Source of the DNA: an uncultured Lachnospiraceae bacterium
GTDB lineage: Bacteria; Bacillota; Clostridia; Lachnospirales; Lachnospiraceae
Length of the DNA stretch: 64,000 nucleotides
Assembly (NCBI GenBank): GCA_947626505.1
Contig: CANQSN010000001.1
Span: forward strand, 1-64,000
Reading direction: 5' to 3'
Positions 9,030 to 17,819 of this stretch are shown here, piece after piece. Under the pieces are notes generated by a model. It was not told the DNA's origin and did not search any database. It was given only the letters and a program-made list of their open reading frames with translations. The first letter of the stretch is position 1. Every line of letters begins with the position of its first letter. The translations under genes and the position numbers were made by a program.

Positions 9030-9794
9030 ATGGGGAAGACGAGAGTAGCGGCAGATGTGGTTTTTCATGAGCAGATTGCCAGTGATGTGTATTCTCTTTA
9101 CTTGAGAGTGGGCGATATGGCAAAGGAAGCAGTTCCGGGACAGTTTGTTGCAGTATACTGTAATGATAAAAGCAGGCTGCTGCCACGTCCTATCAGTATT
9201 TGCGAAGCTTTGCCATTAAAGGGACAGATTCGTTTGGTATACCGCATAGTGGGAGATGGAACTGAGGAATTCAGTAAGCTTCATGCAGGCTCGGTTGTAG
9301 AGGTTATGGGGCCTTTGGGAAATGGGTACGAGCTGCTTGATAAAAAGGCAATACTTATTGCCGGAGGAATTGGAATTCCGCCTATGCTGGAGCTTGCAAA
9401 GAGGTTAAGCTGTGAAAAGGAGATTGTACTAGGATATAGAGATGAGATTTTCTTGAGAGATGAGTTTTCTACGTTTGGCAGAGTAACTATTGCAAGTGAA
9501 GATGGAAAACATGGAATTAAAGGAAATGTAATCGACGCTATAAAATCGGCCGGCGTTACGGGTGAAGCGATTTACGCATGCGGTCCGACGCCAATGCTTA
9601 AAGCTGTTAAGGCGTATGGTTTATCGCAGGGAATGATTACTCAAATATCTCTGGAAGAAAAAATGGCGTGTGGAATTGGAGCGTGCCTTGCATGTGTATG
9701 TAATAGCAGGGATGTGGACGGACACACCCATGTAAAAAATAAAAGAATCTGTAAAGAGGGGCCTGTATTTTATGCAGAGGAGGTGGAGATTTAA
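9030..9794 (+). CDS. pyrK: Dihydroorotate dehydrogenase B, electron transfer subunit
   Basis: This 254-residue flavoprotein carries electrons from the PyrD subunit to NAD+. It has the FAD-binding RPISI (53-57), the nucleotide-binding AGGIGIPPM (about 111-119) and a C-terminal [2Fe-2S] cluster with Cys214, Cys219, Cys222 and Cys241. AAGGAG lies before ATG 9030. Its TAA overlaps the pyrD ATG by one base, which indicates translational coupling in the PyrK-PyrD heterotetramer. Confidence 0.96.
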   Translation: MGKTRVAADVVFHEQIASDVYSLYLRVGDMAKEAVPGQFVAVYCNDKSRLLPRPISICEALPLKGQIRLVYRIVGDGTEEFSKLHAGSVVEVMGPLGNGYELLDKKAILIAGGIGIPPMLELAKRLSCEKEIVLGYRDEIFLRDEFSTFGRVTIASEDGKHGIKGNVIDAIKSAGVTGEAIYACGPTPMLKAVKAYGLSQGMITQISLEEKMACGIGACLACVCNSRDVDGHTHVKNKRICKEGPVFYAEEVEI

Positions 9795-10696
9795 TGAATA
9801 CGGAAGTGACATTAGCGGGGGTAACGTTAAAGAATCCTATTATGACAGCTTCAGGTACCTTTGGTTCCGGTGAGGAATATTCAGAATTTGTCGATTTGAA
9901 TAAGCTCGGCGCAGTTGTTACTAAGGGGGTGGCAAATGTACCTTGGCAGGGCAATCCTACGCCGCGAATTGCAGAAACCTATGGAGGAATGATGAACTCA
10001 GTGGGATTACAGAATCCGGGAATAGACGTATTCTGCAAACGGGATATTCCATTTTTAAAGAAGTATGATACTAAGATTATTGTAAATGTCTGCGGACATA
10101 CCGAGAAGGAATATGTAGAGGTGGTAGAGCGTCTGTCTTCAGAGGAGGTGGATATGCTTGAGATTAATGTATCCTGTCCGAATGTAAAGGAGGGCGGAAT
10201 TGCATTTGGGCAGAAGCCGGAGGCGTTGGAGTCGATTACAAGGGCGGTTAAAAAGAAGGCAAAGCAGCCTGTTATTATGAAGCTTAGTCCCAATGTAACA
10301 GATATTGCGGAGATGGCAAAGGCGGCGGAAGCCGGCGGGGCAGACTGTCTGTCTTTGATTAATACTATTACAGGAATGAAGATTGATGTTCATAGGAGGA
10401 CGTTTGCTCTGGCAAATAAAACGGGAGGATTAAGCGGTCCGGCAATCAAGCCTGTGGCAGTACGAATGGTTTATCAGGTGGCGCAGGCAGTTAAGCTTCC
10501 TATTATTGGAATGGGAGGAATACTTACATCTGAGGACGCGCTGGAGTTTATTTTGGCGGGAGCCTCCGCTGTTGCAATTGGCACCGGCAATTTTGTAAAT
10601 CCGCATACCACGCTTGATGTGATGGAAGGAATTAAGGCGTATATGATAAATTATAAGGTTGATAAGCTGACCGACCTGATTGGCGCAGTGAATTAG
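9794..10696 (+). CDS. pyrD: Dihydroorotate dehydrogenase B, catalytic subunit
   Basis: This 300-residue FMN enzyme of the class 1B type oxidises dihydroorotate to orotate and works with PyrK. Class features are the N-terminal NPIMTASGTFGSG, the substrate segment NVSCPNVKEGG with the catalytic Cys, and the C-terminal FMN phosphate site GMGGI and AIGTG. It ends the pyrimidine cluster; a hairpin with a T-run follows. Confidence 0.96.
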   Translation: MNTEVTLAGVTLKNPIMTASGTFGSGEEYSEFVDLNKLGAVVTKGVANVPWQGNPTPRIAETYGGMMNSVGLQNPGIDVFCKRDIPFLKKYDTKIIVNVCGHTEKEYVEVVERLSSEEVDMLEINVSCPNVKEGGIAFGQKPEALESITRAVKKKAKQPVIMKLSPNVTDIAEMAKAAEAGGADCLSLINTITGMKIDVHRRTFALANKTGGLSGPAIKPVAVRMVYQVAQAVKLPIIGMGGILTSEDALEFILAGASAVAIGTGNFVNPHTTLDVMEGIKAYMINYKVDKLTDLIGAVN

Positions 10697-10702
10697 AAGC
10701 GA

Positions 10703-10744
10703 GCGTTAAACTAAGCAAAGTTTAGGACGCCGACTTGTTTTTTT
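10703..10744 (+). terminator. Intrinsic terminator after pyrD
   Basis: A two-part stem (GCGT/ACGC enclosing AAACT/AGTTT, between 10703 and 10730) is followed by a seven-T run at about 10738-10744, just after the pyrD stop. Confidence 0.75.
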
Positions 10745-10811
10745 AGGCTGCAAATGGTAAAATTATAAAATAAAATATATTTATTAATGTTTTAAAAGAG
10801 GTGTGGGTATT

Positions 10812-11348
10812 ATGCAGGTTGAAACAGAGCGTTTGTTAATTCGTTCCATAGAAGAGGAGGATTTTAACGATTATGCGCAATTGGCTAAAGAGCATAAGTT
10901 TTTCAGGAGATTCTATGTTATTTCTGAGGAGGAAACTAAGAATTCCTATTGGAAAATGATTCGCAGCAGCGGCGATGAATATTTTTCAATGTTTCTAAAG
11001 ATTACCGGAGAGTTTTGCGGCAGCATGTATTTGAAGAAATCTGATACAAAAAGACATTGGTTTGGTATTGATATATTAAGCAGATTTCAGAATCAGAATA
11101 TATGTCAGGAAGCGGTTAGAGTAATGCTTAACTGGGTAAAGGAAGATAGGGAATGGGATTATTTAAATCTTGAGATTGGCGCTGAGAACGCCCATGCAAA
11201 GCATGTTTTTGAGAATATGGGGGCGGAGCTTATGGATGAAAAGATAGATCCAAGCGATATGAGCCTTGAGGAGCTTTTACAAAATATCAATAAAAATAAC
11301 GATAAACCATATGCACGAAACCAAAGGGATTACATATTAAGAGTATAG
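10812..11348 (+). CDS. GNAT-family N-acetyltransferase
   Basis: This 178-residue protein matches the RimJ/RimL-type GNAT pattern: the N-terminal VETERLLIRSIEEEDF, a central beta strand with FCGSMYLKK, and the acetyl-CoA region EAVRVMLNWV with NAHAKHVFENMGAE near the C terminus. Start ATG 10812 is favoured over GTG 10803 by the AGAGGTG site. It stands alone between two terminators. The substrate is not predictable; a small molecule or a protein N terminus are both possible. Confidence 0.88.
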   Translation: MQVETERLLIRSIEEEDFNDYAQLAKEHKFFRRFYVISEEETKNSYWKMIRSSGDEYFSMFLKITGEFCGSMYLKKSDTKRHWFGIDILSRFQNQNICQEAVRVMLNWVKEDREWDYLNLEIGAENAHAKHVFENMGAELMDEKIDPSDMSLEELLQNINKNNDKPYARNQRDYILRV

Positions 11349-11382
11349 CATATAGTAAACTGTAATATTTAATTACGATAGT

Positions 11383-11425
11383 AAAAAACCATGTTTCAAA
11401 ACTTTATTATGAAACATGGTTTTTA
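11383..11425. terminator. Bidirectional terminator, GNAT gene / AIM24 gene
   Basis: A 16-bp inverted repeat (11383-11398 with 11410-11425) has A-run and T-run flanks on both sides, between two convergent genes. Confidence 0.85.
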
Positions 11426-11455
11426 TTGATTTTTATATTTATGTAATCTGTTGGT

Positions 11456-12208
11456 TTATAGTAACGCCATAAGAACCTTTCCTGTTCCACGGTAAACATT
11501 TACAAGACCTTCACCGCTTGCAGCAGAGCCTATTAATGTTTTTGTAGAGCGTTCTACAGTGAAGTCAAGACTCTGACTCCATGCAATAGCAAAATTGCCA
11601 TCAATTTTTAATTCATCATCTTTAAGCTGAACCTCTACAAGTTCTTCTCTGGGGCATGGACACTCCAGTACGGCAAGTCCGGAACCCGTAAGGCAACTAT
11701 TAAAAAGGCCTTCGCCGCCTGCTATGGCGGAAGATAAGCTCTTGCGCGCTACTGTCTTTAAATCTACGTTAGCGTCGCACGCAAGGAATAATCCATCGTC
11801 AATTACCATTCCGTTCCATTGTGAGACGTCCTCAATAATAAGATAATTATATGTTGGCTCTAAAATCAAAAGGCCTTCTCCAACATAGCGAGGCTTGATA
11901 GCGCTTTCGTTTGTTACCTTAGAGCTTACAAGCTTCTTGGCAAAATCTCCAACACCCTTTACATTTGTAGCGCTGCTTACTTTTCCAACTGTCCATTGCA
12001 TAGCGCCTGACTGGATAACTGCCTGATGCTTATCGTCGAGTTCAAGCATTACCTGACGTTTGCGTACATTCATCTTAGACGAATAAAATGCTTGTACAGC
12101 ATTTTTTGCAGTGTTGCTCAAATCCTTTTCATATTCAAAGATTGTGATATTGTCTGCCTTTTCAATAATTTTACGATTTGCAGTTTCCTGCATGGTTGTC
12201 TGATACAT
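11456..12208 (-). CDS. AIM24 / TIGR00266-family protein
   Basis: This 250-residue protein has the repeated glycine-rich beta-strand pattern of the AIM24 family: EGLLILEP, GGEGLFNSCLTGSGLAVLE and SGEGLVNVYRGTGKVLM, which build a beta-barrel-like trimer. No signal peptide or membrane segment is seen, so it is likely cytosolic. The biochemical role of bacterial members is unknown. AAAGGAGG precedes ATG 12208. It stands alone between pyrimidine genes on the opposite strand, and its start region faces the pyrE promoter region divergently. Confidence 0.85.
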   Translation of the reverse strand: MYQTTMQETANRKIIEKADNITIFEYEKDLSNTAKNAVQAFYSSKMNVRKRQVMLELDDKHQAVIQSGAMQWTVGKVSSATNVKGVGDFAKKLVSSKVTNESAIKPRYVGEGLLILEPTYNYLIIEDVSQWNGMVIDDGLFLACDANVDLKTVARKSLSSAIAGGEGLFNSCLTGSGLAVLECPCPREELVEVQLKDDELKIDGNFAIAWSQSLDFTVERSTKTLIGSAASGEGLVNVYRGTGKVLMALL

Positions 12209-12360
12209 TGTATTCCTCCTTTAATGTCTGTTAATTTGCAACATTATTATAATAGATAATGGGAAAAATATCTATAGAATACGTTAGAAATGGTATTTTT
12301 ATGTTAAGAAATGACAGAAAAAGAATTATATTACCGAAAATAAATTTTATGATTTGTGAG

Positions 12361-12389
12361 TTGAAATTAGTATAATTGGATGGTATACT
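12361..12389 (+). promoter_or_regulatory. Sigma-A promoter of pyrE
   Basis: TTGAAA (12361-12366), a 17-base spacer and TATACT (12384-12389) preceded by TGG form a good promoter 131 bases before pyrE. The 311-base gap between the AIM24 gene and pyrE otherwise holds only AT-rich DNA with a possible divergent -10 (TATAAT on the reverse strand near 12250). Confidence 0.65.
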
Positions 12390-12519
12390 TAAAAAGTATA
12401 TTTATGCTTATCTTTTGGCTTGTTGAGGCGGCTATTAAGTGAAGTGAATTTGCACAGCAGCATGGGAATTGATATTTAAGCGCTTTGTGAAAAGCTTAAA
12501 ACAAGGAGAATTTAGTATT

Positions 12520-13197
12520 ATGGAAGATTATAAAAAAGATTTTATTGAGTTTATGGTGGAGAGTGATGTATTAAAGTTTGGAGATTTTACTTTAAAGAGT
12601 GGAAGAAAGTCTCCATTTTTTATGAATGCCGGCGCTTATGTTACCGGCTCTCAGTTGAAAAGGCTTGGAGAGTATTATGCAATGGCTATTTATGAGCACT
12701 ATGGCGATGATTTTGATGTATTGTTTGGTCCGGCGTATAAAGGTATTCCGCTTAGTGTAACTACAACTACTGCATTTTTTAACTTATATGGGAAGGAGAT
12801 TCGTTATTGCTCTAACCGTAAAGAGGAGAAGGATCATGGAGATACAGGTATTCTGCTTGGAAGTAAGATTAAGGATGGCGACCGTATAGTAATTATTGAA
12901 GACGTGACCACATCCGGCAAATCAATCGAGGAGACATTTCCTATAATCAAAGCGCAGGGAGATGTTACAATTCTCGGTTTGATGGTATCTTTAAACCGTA
13001 TGGAGAGAGGGCTTACTACAGATAAAAGCGCATTAGAGGAGATTCAGGATAAGTATGGATTTGGCGCCAACGCTATTGTGTCTATGTCAGATGTGGTGGA
13101 GCATTTGTACAATAAGCCTTACAATGGCAGGGTGATTATTGATGACGCAATAAAAGCATCAATTGATGCATATTATGAAAAGTATGGTGTACAATAA
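12520..13197 (+). CDS. pyrE: Orotate phosphoribosyltransferase
   Basis: This 225-residue enzyme converts orotate and PRPP to OMP. The PRPP-binding signature IVIIEDVTTSGKS is present, as is the N-terminal LKSGRKSPFFMNAG typical of OPRTase. ATG 12520 follows AAGGAG at 11 bases; the frame extends upstream but with non-conserved sequence. It completes orotate-to-UMP with pyrF, although separated from the other pyr genes by the GNAT and AIM24 genes. Confidence 0.96.
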   Translation: MEDYKKDFIEFMVESDVLKFGDFTLKSGRKSPFFMNAGAYVTGSQLKRLGEYYAMAIYEHYGDDFDVLFGPAYKGIPLSVTTTTAFFNLYGKEIRYCSNRKEEKDHGDTGILLGSKIKDGDRIVIIEDVTTSGKSIEETFPIIKAQGDVTILGLMVSLNRMERGLTTDKSALEEIQDKYGFGANAIVSMSDVVEHLYNKPYNGRVIIDDAIKASIDAYYEKYGVQ

Positions 13198-13231
13198 TCC
13201 GGATAGTCAATGAATTTTTTGGAGGTAGATT

Positions 13232-13384
13232 ATGAACGAGAAGGCATATAAAAGCATGAGTAAGATAGGCGGCTGGAATATTGCTATGGGAGTGGTGTCA
13301 ATTGTTATTGGTTTAGCAGTTGGAGTAGGAATGATAATAACCGGTGCAAGGCTGCTTAAGGATAAAACTAATATTACATTTTAG
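13232..13384 (+). CDS. Single-helix small membrane protein, 50 aa
   Basis: A 50-codon frame from ATG 13232 follows TTGGAGG at good spacing, 34 bases after pyrE. The protein starts with a polar, basic segment, then one hydrophobic helix (about 17-40, rich in Gly, Val and Ile) with an IITGARLL end and a basic tail. No family recognised. The ribosome site and close packing with pyrE and the VanZ-like gene argue that it is real. Confidence 0.65.
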   Translation: MNEKAYKSMSKIGGWNIAMGVVSIVIGLAVGVGMIITGARLLKDKTNITF

Positions 13385-13417
13385 GATAGTCTTAAATCAT
13401 TAAGGGGGCTTAAAGCA

Positions 13418-13903
13418 TTGGGCGGGAATGCAAAGCGTAAGAGCATGTACTGGATTTGCAGGGTAGCTTTTTTGGTATATGTTGTCGTATTGATTTATTT
13501 ATTGTTCTTTTGTGACCGTTATGGCAGAACAGAACAATTTGAAACCATAAAGTATAATTTGGTTCCTTTTCAGGAAATCAGGCGGTATATTATGAACTGG
13601 CAGTATTTTACAGTGGAATTGTTCATTGCCAATATTGCAGGTAATATTTGTCTGTTTGTGCCCTATGGAGCCTTACTATTTGTGTGGTTTGGAAGGCCTG
13701 TAGGTTTTTTGGAGGTTACGTTAAGCTCATTTGGGCTTAGCTTAATTATTGAAATTATTCAGCTTTTCACTAGAGTGGGCGTATGTGACGTTGACGACAT
13801 GATTTTAAATACTGTAGGGGGAATGCTTGGATACTTTGTATATCTGTTGACAAGAACTATACATCGGAGGTTAGTGAATGTTAGGCGGAAGGAAAAATTA
13901 TAA
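13418..13903 (+). CDS. VanZ-like family membrane protein
   Basis: This 161-residue protein has four predicted transmembrane helices. It carries the VanZ-family pattern NLVPFQEIRRYI, then AGNICLFVPYGALL, and DVDDMILNTVGGMLGY near the C terminus. TTG 13418 is taken as start because AAGGGGG lies nine bases upstream; ATG 13445 is an alternative. VanZ itself gives low-level teicoplanin resistance, but most family members have no known function. The end overlaps the next gene by 26 bases. Confidence 0.85.
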   Translation: MGGNAKRKSMYWICRVAFLVYVVVLIYLLFFCDRYGRTEQFETIKYNLVPFQEIRRYIMNWQYFTVELFIANIAGNICLFVPYGALLFVWFGRPVGFLEVTLSSFGLSLIIEIIQLFTRVGVCDVDDMILNTVGGMLGYFVYLLTRTIHRRLVNVRRKEKL

Positions 13904-14207
13904 TTTTTCGGATAGGACTCATTCTAAGGATGGAAAGCTTGCGACATTGCTAGGAGCGGCGGCATGGGTAATCATGCTGTTTCTTATATGTAAGTCCATA
14001 ACAAGCGGGGGAAATGTTGGCGCATGGTTTGGTCTGCTTGGCCTTATTGACATTATCATAGCGTTTTGCGGAATGGTCATAGCTATTATTGGTTTTAAAG
14101 ACGAGGATACATTTAAGCTGTTTCCAAGAATAGGATTATTTGCAAATGGTATTTTGCTTTTGGGACTATTAGCTCTATTTGTAGTGGGAATGGGAATATT
14201 TATATAA
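13878..14207 (+). CDS. Small three-helix membrane protein (unknown)
   Basis: This 109-residue protein has a short polar N terminus (NYNFSDRTHS) and three hydrophobic helices at about 23-41, 46-68 and 84-108. It overlaps the VanZ-like gene and has GGAGG at its start (13867-13870 region), so translation is coupled. I do not recognise the family with confidence; its neighbours suggest a membrane or envelope role. Confidence 0.75.
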   Translation: MLGGRKNYNFSDRTHSKDGKLATLLGAAAWVIMLFLICKSITSGGNVGAWFGLLGLIDIIIAFCGMVIAIIGFKDEDTFKLFPRIGLFANGILLLGLLALFVVGMGIFI

Positions 14208-14231
14208 TATTTAAGGAGAATAATATATTTT

Positions 14232-16391
14232 ATGTTAAGTGAGGTTGTTAAGAATAATATAACAGAGTGTTATGGGGAGGATTTAGTCCTGCGCTATGAA
14301 TTGATGAAAGAACGTATAGATAGCCTTGTTGAAGATTCGTCATGCGGCATATATTCCAATTATATTGCCAATATGGCGGATTTTTTAAGTAAGGTTTATA
14401 ATGTGTATGAGACCTTGGAGGAGTATGGAAGGGATAATGTTTCCTTGCAGCAATTTAAGCAGTGGAATGATGAACTCTATGCAGATATAAGAGAGCCCAA
14501 CTATAGCAGTTTAAGCTATGCTAATCCGGATGTGGCGGTGGAACGGTTTGGAAAAGAGTTAGGACAGCCATTGTGTTTTTTATATACTGAGCTAAGAGCT
14601 TTGATTCCAAGCGCATATCAGAGTAATCTATTTGATTTAGTTATATATAGTGAATTGTTTGTAGAGATTCAGACATTGCTGTCAATAAATGAAAACGATA
14701 AGCGTTCACAGCATTCCGACATAAAGAATAGTGAAAATGACGATGCCTTATCACAAGAATGTAAGGAAGAACAAAAGTCTCTTGCAAGAGAGCTTTTGGG
14801 TTGTATTTACAGCTTTGAGAGGGATTACAGCGAGCCGATAATTAAGGAAAGAATAAAATGGCAGATTGATTCCTCTTATGACTTCGCAACAAGAATTATT
14901 ATGGACAGTGATTTGTCAAATGATTTATATTTGTATTATTATGGCGAATATATAGGCGAGAACGAGATTGCCAGTTACAAATATTTTTCCGCACTTTCCG
15001 AAGAAGAAGTGGAAGCGATGGCATTTACCTATACAGACGGTTACAGAGAAGGCTTTAAGATTGCGGGTATTGATTTAACTAAGAAGCAAACTGTAAATAT
15101 ACGTTACCAGATTGGATTTGAGAGGATGGTAAGGGCGGCTGTTAAGCAGTTTGAAAAGCTTGGTTTAAAGCCTACAATTTATCCGGCAGCCGTAAAAAGC
15201 ATAGATAGAACGGGAAATGTGAAGGTTGGTTATACAGCCTCAAGTGTGAATAAACAGTATGATTATGACCATCGTTTTGACAGAGGGCTTTATCTTGATA
15301 AGGCATACATGGAACGTCATATGGAGGTTTTGAAGTCGGCATATGAGGAAAATAAAGAGCTTTGCAAGGTTTATGCAGGGCCGGCATGTATTGAGGTTTT
15401 TGGTGAAAATGAATTTAATCCGGTAAATAAAGCTTCTGCTATATCGCTTACAGAGGAGCAACAGAAGCTTTCCATAAAGCAGCGGGCGGAAACGGGCAGA
15501 TTGTCAAACAGGTATATTCCGCAGGACGAATGCAGCTTTACAATTATTGCCTATCCTGTTAAAGAAATAGGTCCATGTTATGAGGAGATTTTCAGAGAGA
15601 CCGTAAAAGTAAATAATCTTGATAAGAAGAAATATCAAAGTATTCAGCAGCATTTGATTGATGCTTTGGACGAGGCTGTATTTGTACATGTGAAGGGGAC
15701 AAATGGAAATACGACAGATATTAAGGTTATGCTGCATGAAAAAGAGGATTCTGATAAGCAAACGAATTTTGAGAATTGTCTGGCTGATGTGAATATTCCT
15801 GTGGGCGAGGTATTTACTTCTCCAAAGCTTACCGGAACTTATGGAACGCTAAATGTCTCAAGCGCATATCTTAACGACATGGATTATAAAAATCTCACTA
15901 TTATTTTTAAGGACGGAAAAATAGCTTCCTATGATTGTGATAACTTTGATACAGATGAGGAAAATAAGTCTTTTATTAAAGAGAATTTGCTAAACCACAG
16001 AGATACGCTGCCTTTGGGAGAGTTTGCCATAGGCACTAATACAACCGCCTATGCTATGGCAAAAAAATTCGATATACTTCATAAGCTGCCTATTCTGATT
16101 GTTGAGAAAATGGGCCCTCATTTTGCAATAGGGGACACCTGCTACAGCCATATGGAGGAAATGAAGCTATATAATCCTGATGGCAAGGAGATTGTGGCAA
16201 AGGAAAATGAATGCTCAATGCTTCGCAATATTGATGAAGAAAAGGCATACTTTAATACTCATACAGATATTACAATTCCTTATGAAGAAATAGGAATAAT
16301 TGAGGCAATACATGAAGATGGCAGCAGTATTACATTATTAAAAGACGGTAAATTTGTACTAAAGGGTACTGAAGACCTGAATATGGCGTGA
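14232..16391 (+). CDS. M29-type aminopeptidase-like protein with long N-terminal extension
   Basis: This 719-residue protein has a C-terminal half (about 280-719) that looks like peptidase family M29 (AmpS/AmpT). The expected metal ligands are all there: Glu526 in PVGEVFTSP, Glu597 in LGEFAIGTN, His630 in GPHFAIG, and His677 and Asp679 in NTHTDI. Tyr638 is a candidate catalytic Tyr. Typical M29 enzymes are about 410 residues; the first roughly 250-280 residues here are an acidic, mostly helical extension that I do not recognise. TTAAGGAG lies before ATG 14232. A two-metal aminopeptidase activity is a family inference. Confidence 0.8.
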   Translation: MLSEVVKNNITECYGEDLVLRYELMKERIDSLVEDSSCGIYSNYIANMADFLSKVYNVYETLEEYGRDNVSLQQFKQWNDELYADIREPNYSSLSYANPDVAVERFGKELGQPLCFLYTELRALIPSAYQSNLFDLVIYSELFVEIQTLLSINENDKRSQHSDIKNSENDDALSQECKEEQKSLARELLGCIYSFERDYSEPIIKERIKWQIDSSYDFATRIIMDSDLSNDLYLYYYGEYIGENEIASYKYFSALSEEEVEAMAFTYTDGYREGFKIAGIDLTKKQTVNIRYQIGFERMVRAAVKQFEKLGLKPTIYPAAVKSIDRTGNVKVGYTASSVNKQYDYDHRFDRGLYLDKAYMERHMEVLKSAYEENKELCKVYAGPACIEVFGENEFNPVNKASAISLTEEQQKLSIKQRAETGRLSNRYIPQDECSFTIIAYPVKEIGPCYEEIFRETVKVNNLDKKKYQSIQQHLIDALDEAVFVHVKGTNGNTTDIKVMLHEKEDSDKQTNFENCLADVNIPVGEVFTSPKLTGTYGTLNVSSAYLNDMDYKNLTIIFKDGKIASYDCDNFDTDEENKSFIKENLLNHRDTLPLGEFAIGTNTTAYAMAKKFDILHKLPILIVEKMGPHFAIGDTCYSHMEEMKLYNPDGKEIVAKENECSMLRNIDEEKAYFNTHTDITIPYEEIGIIEAIHEDGSSITLLKDGKFVLKGTEDLNMA

Positions 16392-16404
16392 TTTATAGCC
16401 GGTT

Positions 16405-16428
16405 AAGGGCTATTCTGTATAGCCTTTT
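16405..16428 (+). terminator. Terminator at the M29 gene / glmM convergence
   Basis: A nine-base-pair stem (16405-16413 with 16419-16427, one wobble) with a five-base loop and a short T-run lies between two converging genes and overlaps the glmM stop codon. Confidence 0.65.
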
Positions 16429-17753
16429 GCACTTAATACTTCCAAGAGACGTTCAATATGCTTTTGGCAGATTATATCATTTTTACCCTCTACCATTAAG
16501 CGGAGTAATGGTTCAGTGCCGCTTTCGCGAACCATTACCCTTCCTTCTTCACCCAGCTCTTTTTCGATTTTTTTAATTGCCGCTATTAAATCAGAATCAT
16601 TGTGGGCGGCAGCTTTGTCGGTTACATGTACATTTACAGTCAACTGTGGATATATACGTATATTTTTCAATAGCTCTGAAAGCGGCTGTTTTTTCACAGC
16701 AACAATCTCTGCAATCATCAACGAAGTAAGAAGACCATCGCCGGTTTGCGCATAGTCTCCAAATATAATGTGTCCGGTCTGCTCTCCGCCAAGAATGTAA
16801 TCGTTAGCAACCATGCACTCTGACACGTATTTATCACCCACATCAGTCTGTACAAGGTTAATGCCTTTTTCTTCTAAAGAAAGGCGCAGACCGATATTAG
16901 AAATTATTGTTGAGACTACAGTATTATTTCTTAAAATCCCCTGTTCATTAAAGTAAGCGCCGCATAGGTAAAGAATTAAATCTCCATTTACCAAGCGGCC
17001 ATTATTGTCGACAGCAAAACAGCGGTCAGCATCTCCGTCATATGCGAATCCCAAATCTAAACAGTTATCAAGAACAAATGCTTGAAGATCTTCAGTGTGT
17101 GTAGAACCGCATTTTTTATTAATATTAGTACCGTTTGGCTTATTATGGATAGCCATAACATTAGCGCCGAGCTTCTCAAGTACAGGCTTGGCAATTCGGC
17201 TGATAGCGCCATTTGCACAATCAATTCCAATGTTAAGCCCGCTTAACGAATGTGTTGGAATATGAGCGAGGTAGTCGATATAACGGGCTCTGGCTATTGA
17301 ATAATCAATGGTTTTTCCAATCTGGTTTCTTGTGGCAAATGGCAGGGAATCTTGTGGCGAATCAATATATTCCTCTAACAAATCCTCCAGCTCTTTTGAA
17401 ATTTTATGTCCGTTTTTGTCCATTATCTTGATTCCGTTATCATAGTATGGGTTATGGCTGGCGGAAATCATAATGCCGCAGTCAAAGGACTCTTGCTTTA
17501 CTGTGTAAGAAACGCAGGGGGTTGGCGCTACATGCAAGAGATATGTTTTTGCACCGCTGGCCATAAGCCCCGATACAAGCGCATATTCAAACATATATCC
17601 TGATAATCGCGTATCCTTGCCAATTGCAATTCTTGCGGGACGTTCCTTGCCATAATAGTATCCGAGATATCGTCCAATTTTGTAGGCATGTGTAACGTTT
17701 AAACACACATTTGCCTCTCCGCGAAAGCCATCTGTACCGAAATATTTCCCCAT
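16410..17753 (-). CDS. glmM: Phosphoglucosamine mutase
   Basis: This 447-residue enzyme converts glucosamine-6-phosphate to glucosamine-1-phosphate for UDP-GlcNAc and peptidoglycan synthesis. It has the start MGKYFGTDGFRGEAN, the phosphoserine loop SASHNPYYDNGIK (Ser99), the Mg2+ loop DGDADR and the phosphate-binding RESGTEPLLR. AGGAGGGGA precedes ATG 17753. It lies 66 bases downstream of an unknown membrane-anchored protein on the same strand and is probably co-transcribed. Confidence 0.97.
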   Translation of the reverse strand: MGKYFGTDGFRGEANVCLNVTHAYKIGRYLGYYYGKERPARIAIGKDTRLSGYMFEYALVSGLMASGAKTYLLHVAPTPCVSYTVKQESFDCGIMISASHNPYYDNGIKIMDKNGHKISKELEDLLEEYIDSPQDSLPFATRNQIGKTIDYSIARARYIDYLAHIPTHSLSGLNIGIDCANGAISRIAKPVLEKLGANVMAIHNKPNGTNINKKCGSTHTEDLQAFVLDNCLDLGFAYDGDADRCFAVDNNGRLVNGDLILYLCGAYFNEQGILRNNTVVSTIISNIGLRLSLEEKGINLVQTDVGDKYVSECMVANDYILGGEQTGHIIFGDYAQTGDGLLTSLMIAEIVAVKKQPLSELLKNIRIYPQLTVNVHVTDKAAAHNDSDLIAAIKKIEKELGEEGRVMVRESGTEPLLRLMVEGKNDIICQKHIERLLEVLSAKGYTE

Positions 17754-17819
17754 AATATCCCCTCCTAAATAATCTTATCAGGCATAACTGTTAATTAAAA
17801 ATTGTTATCCTAATATTAC

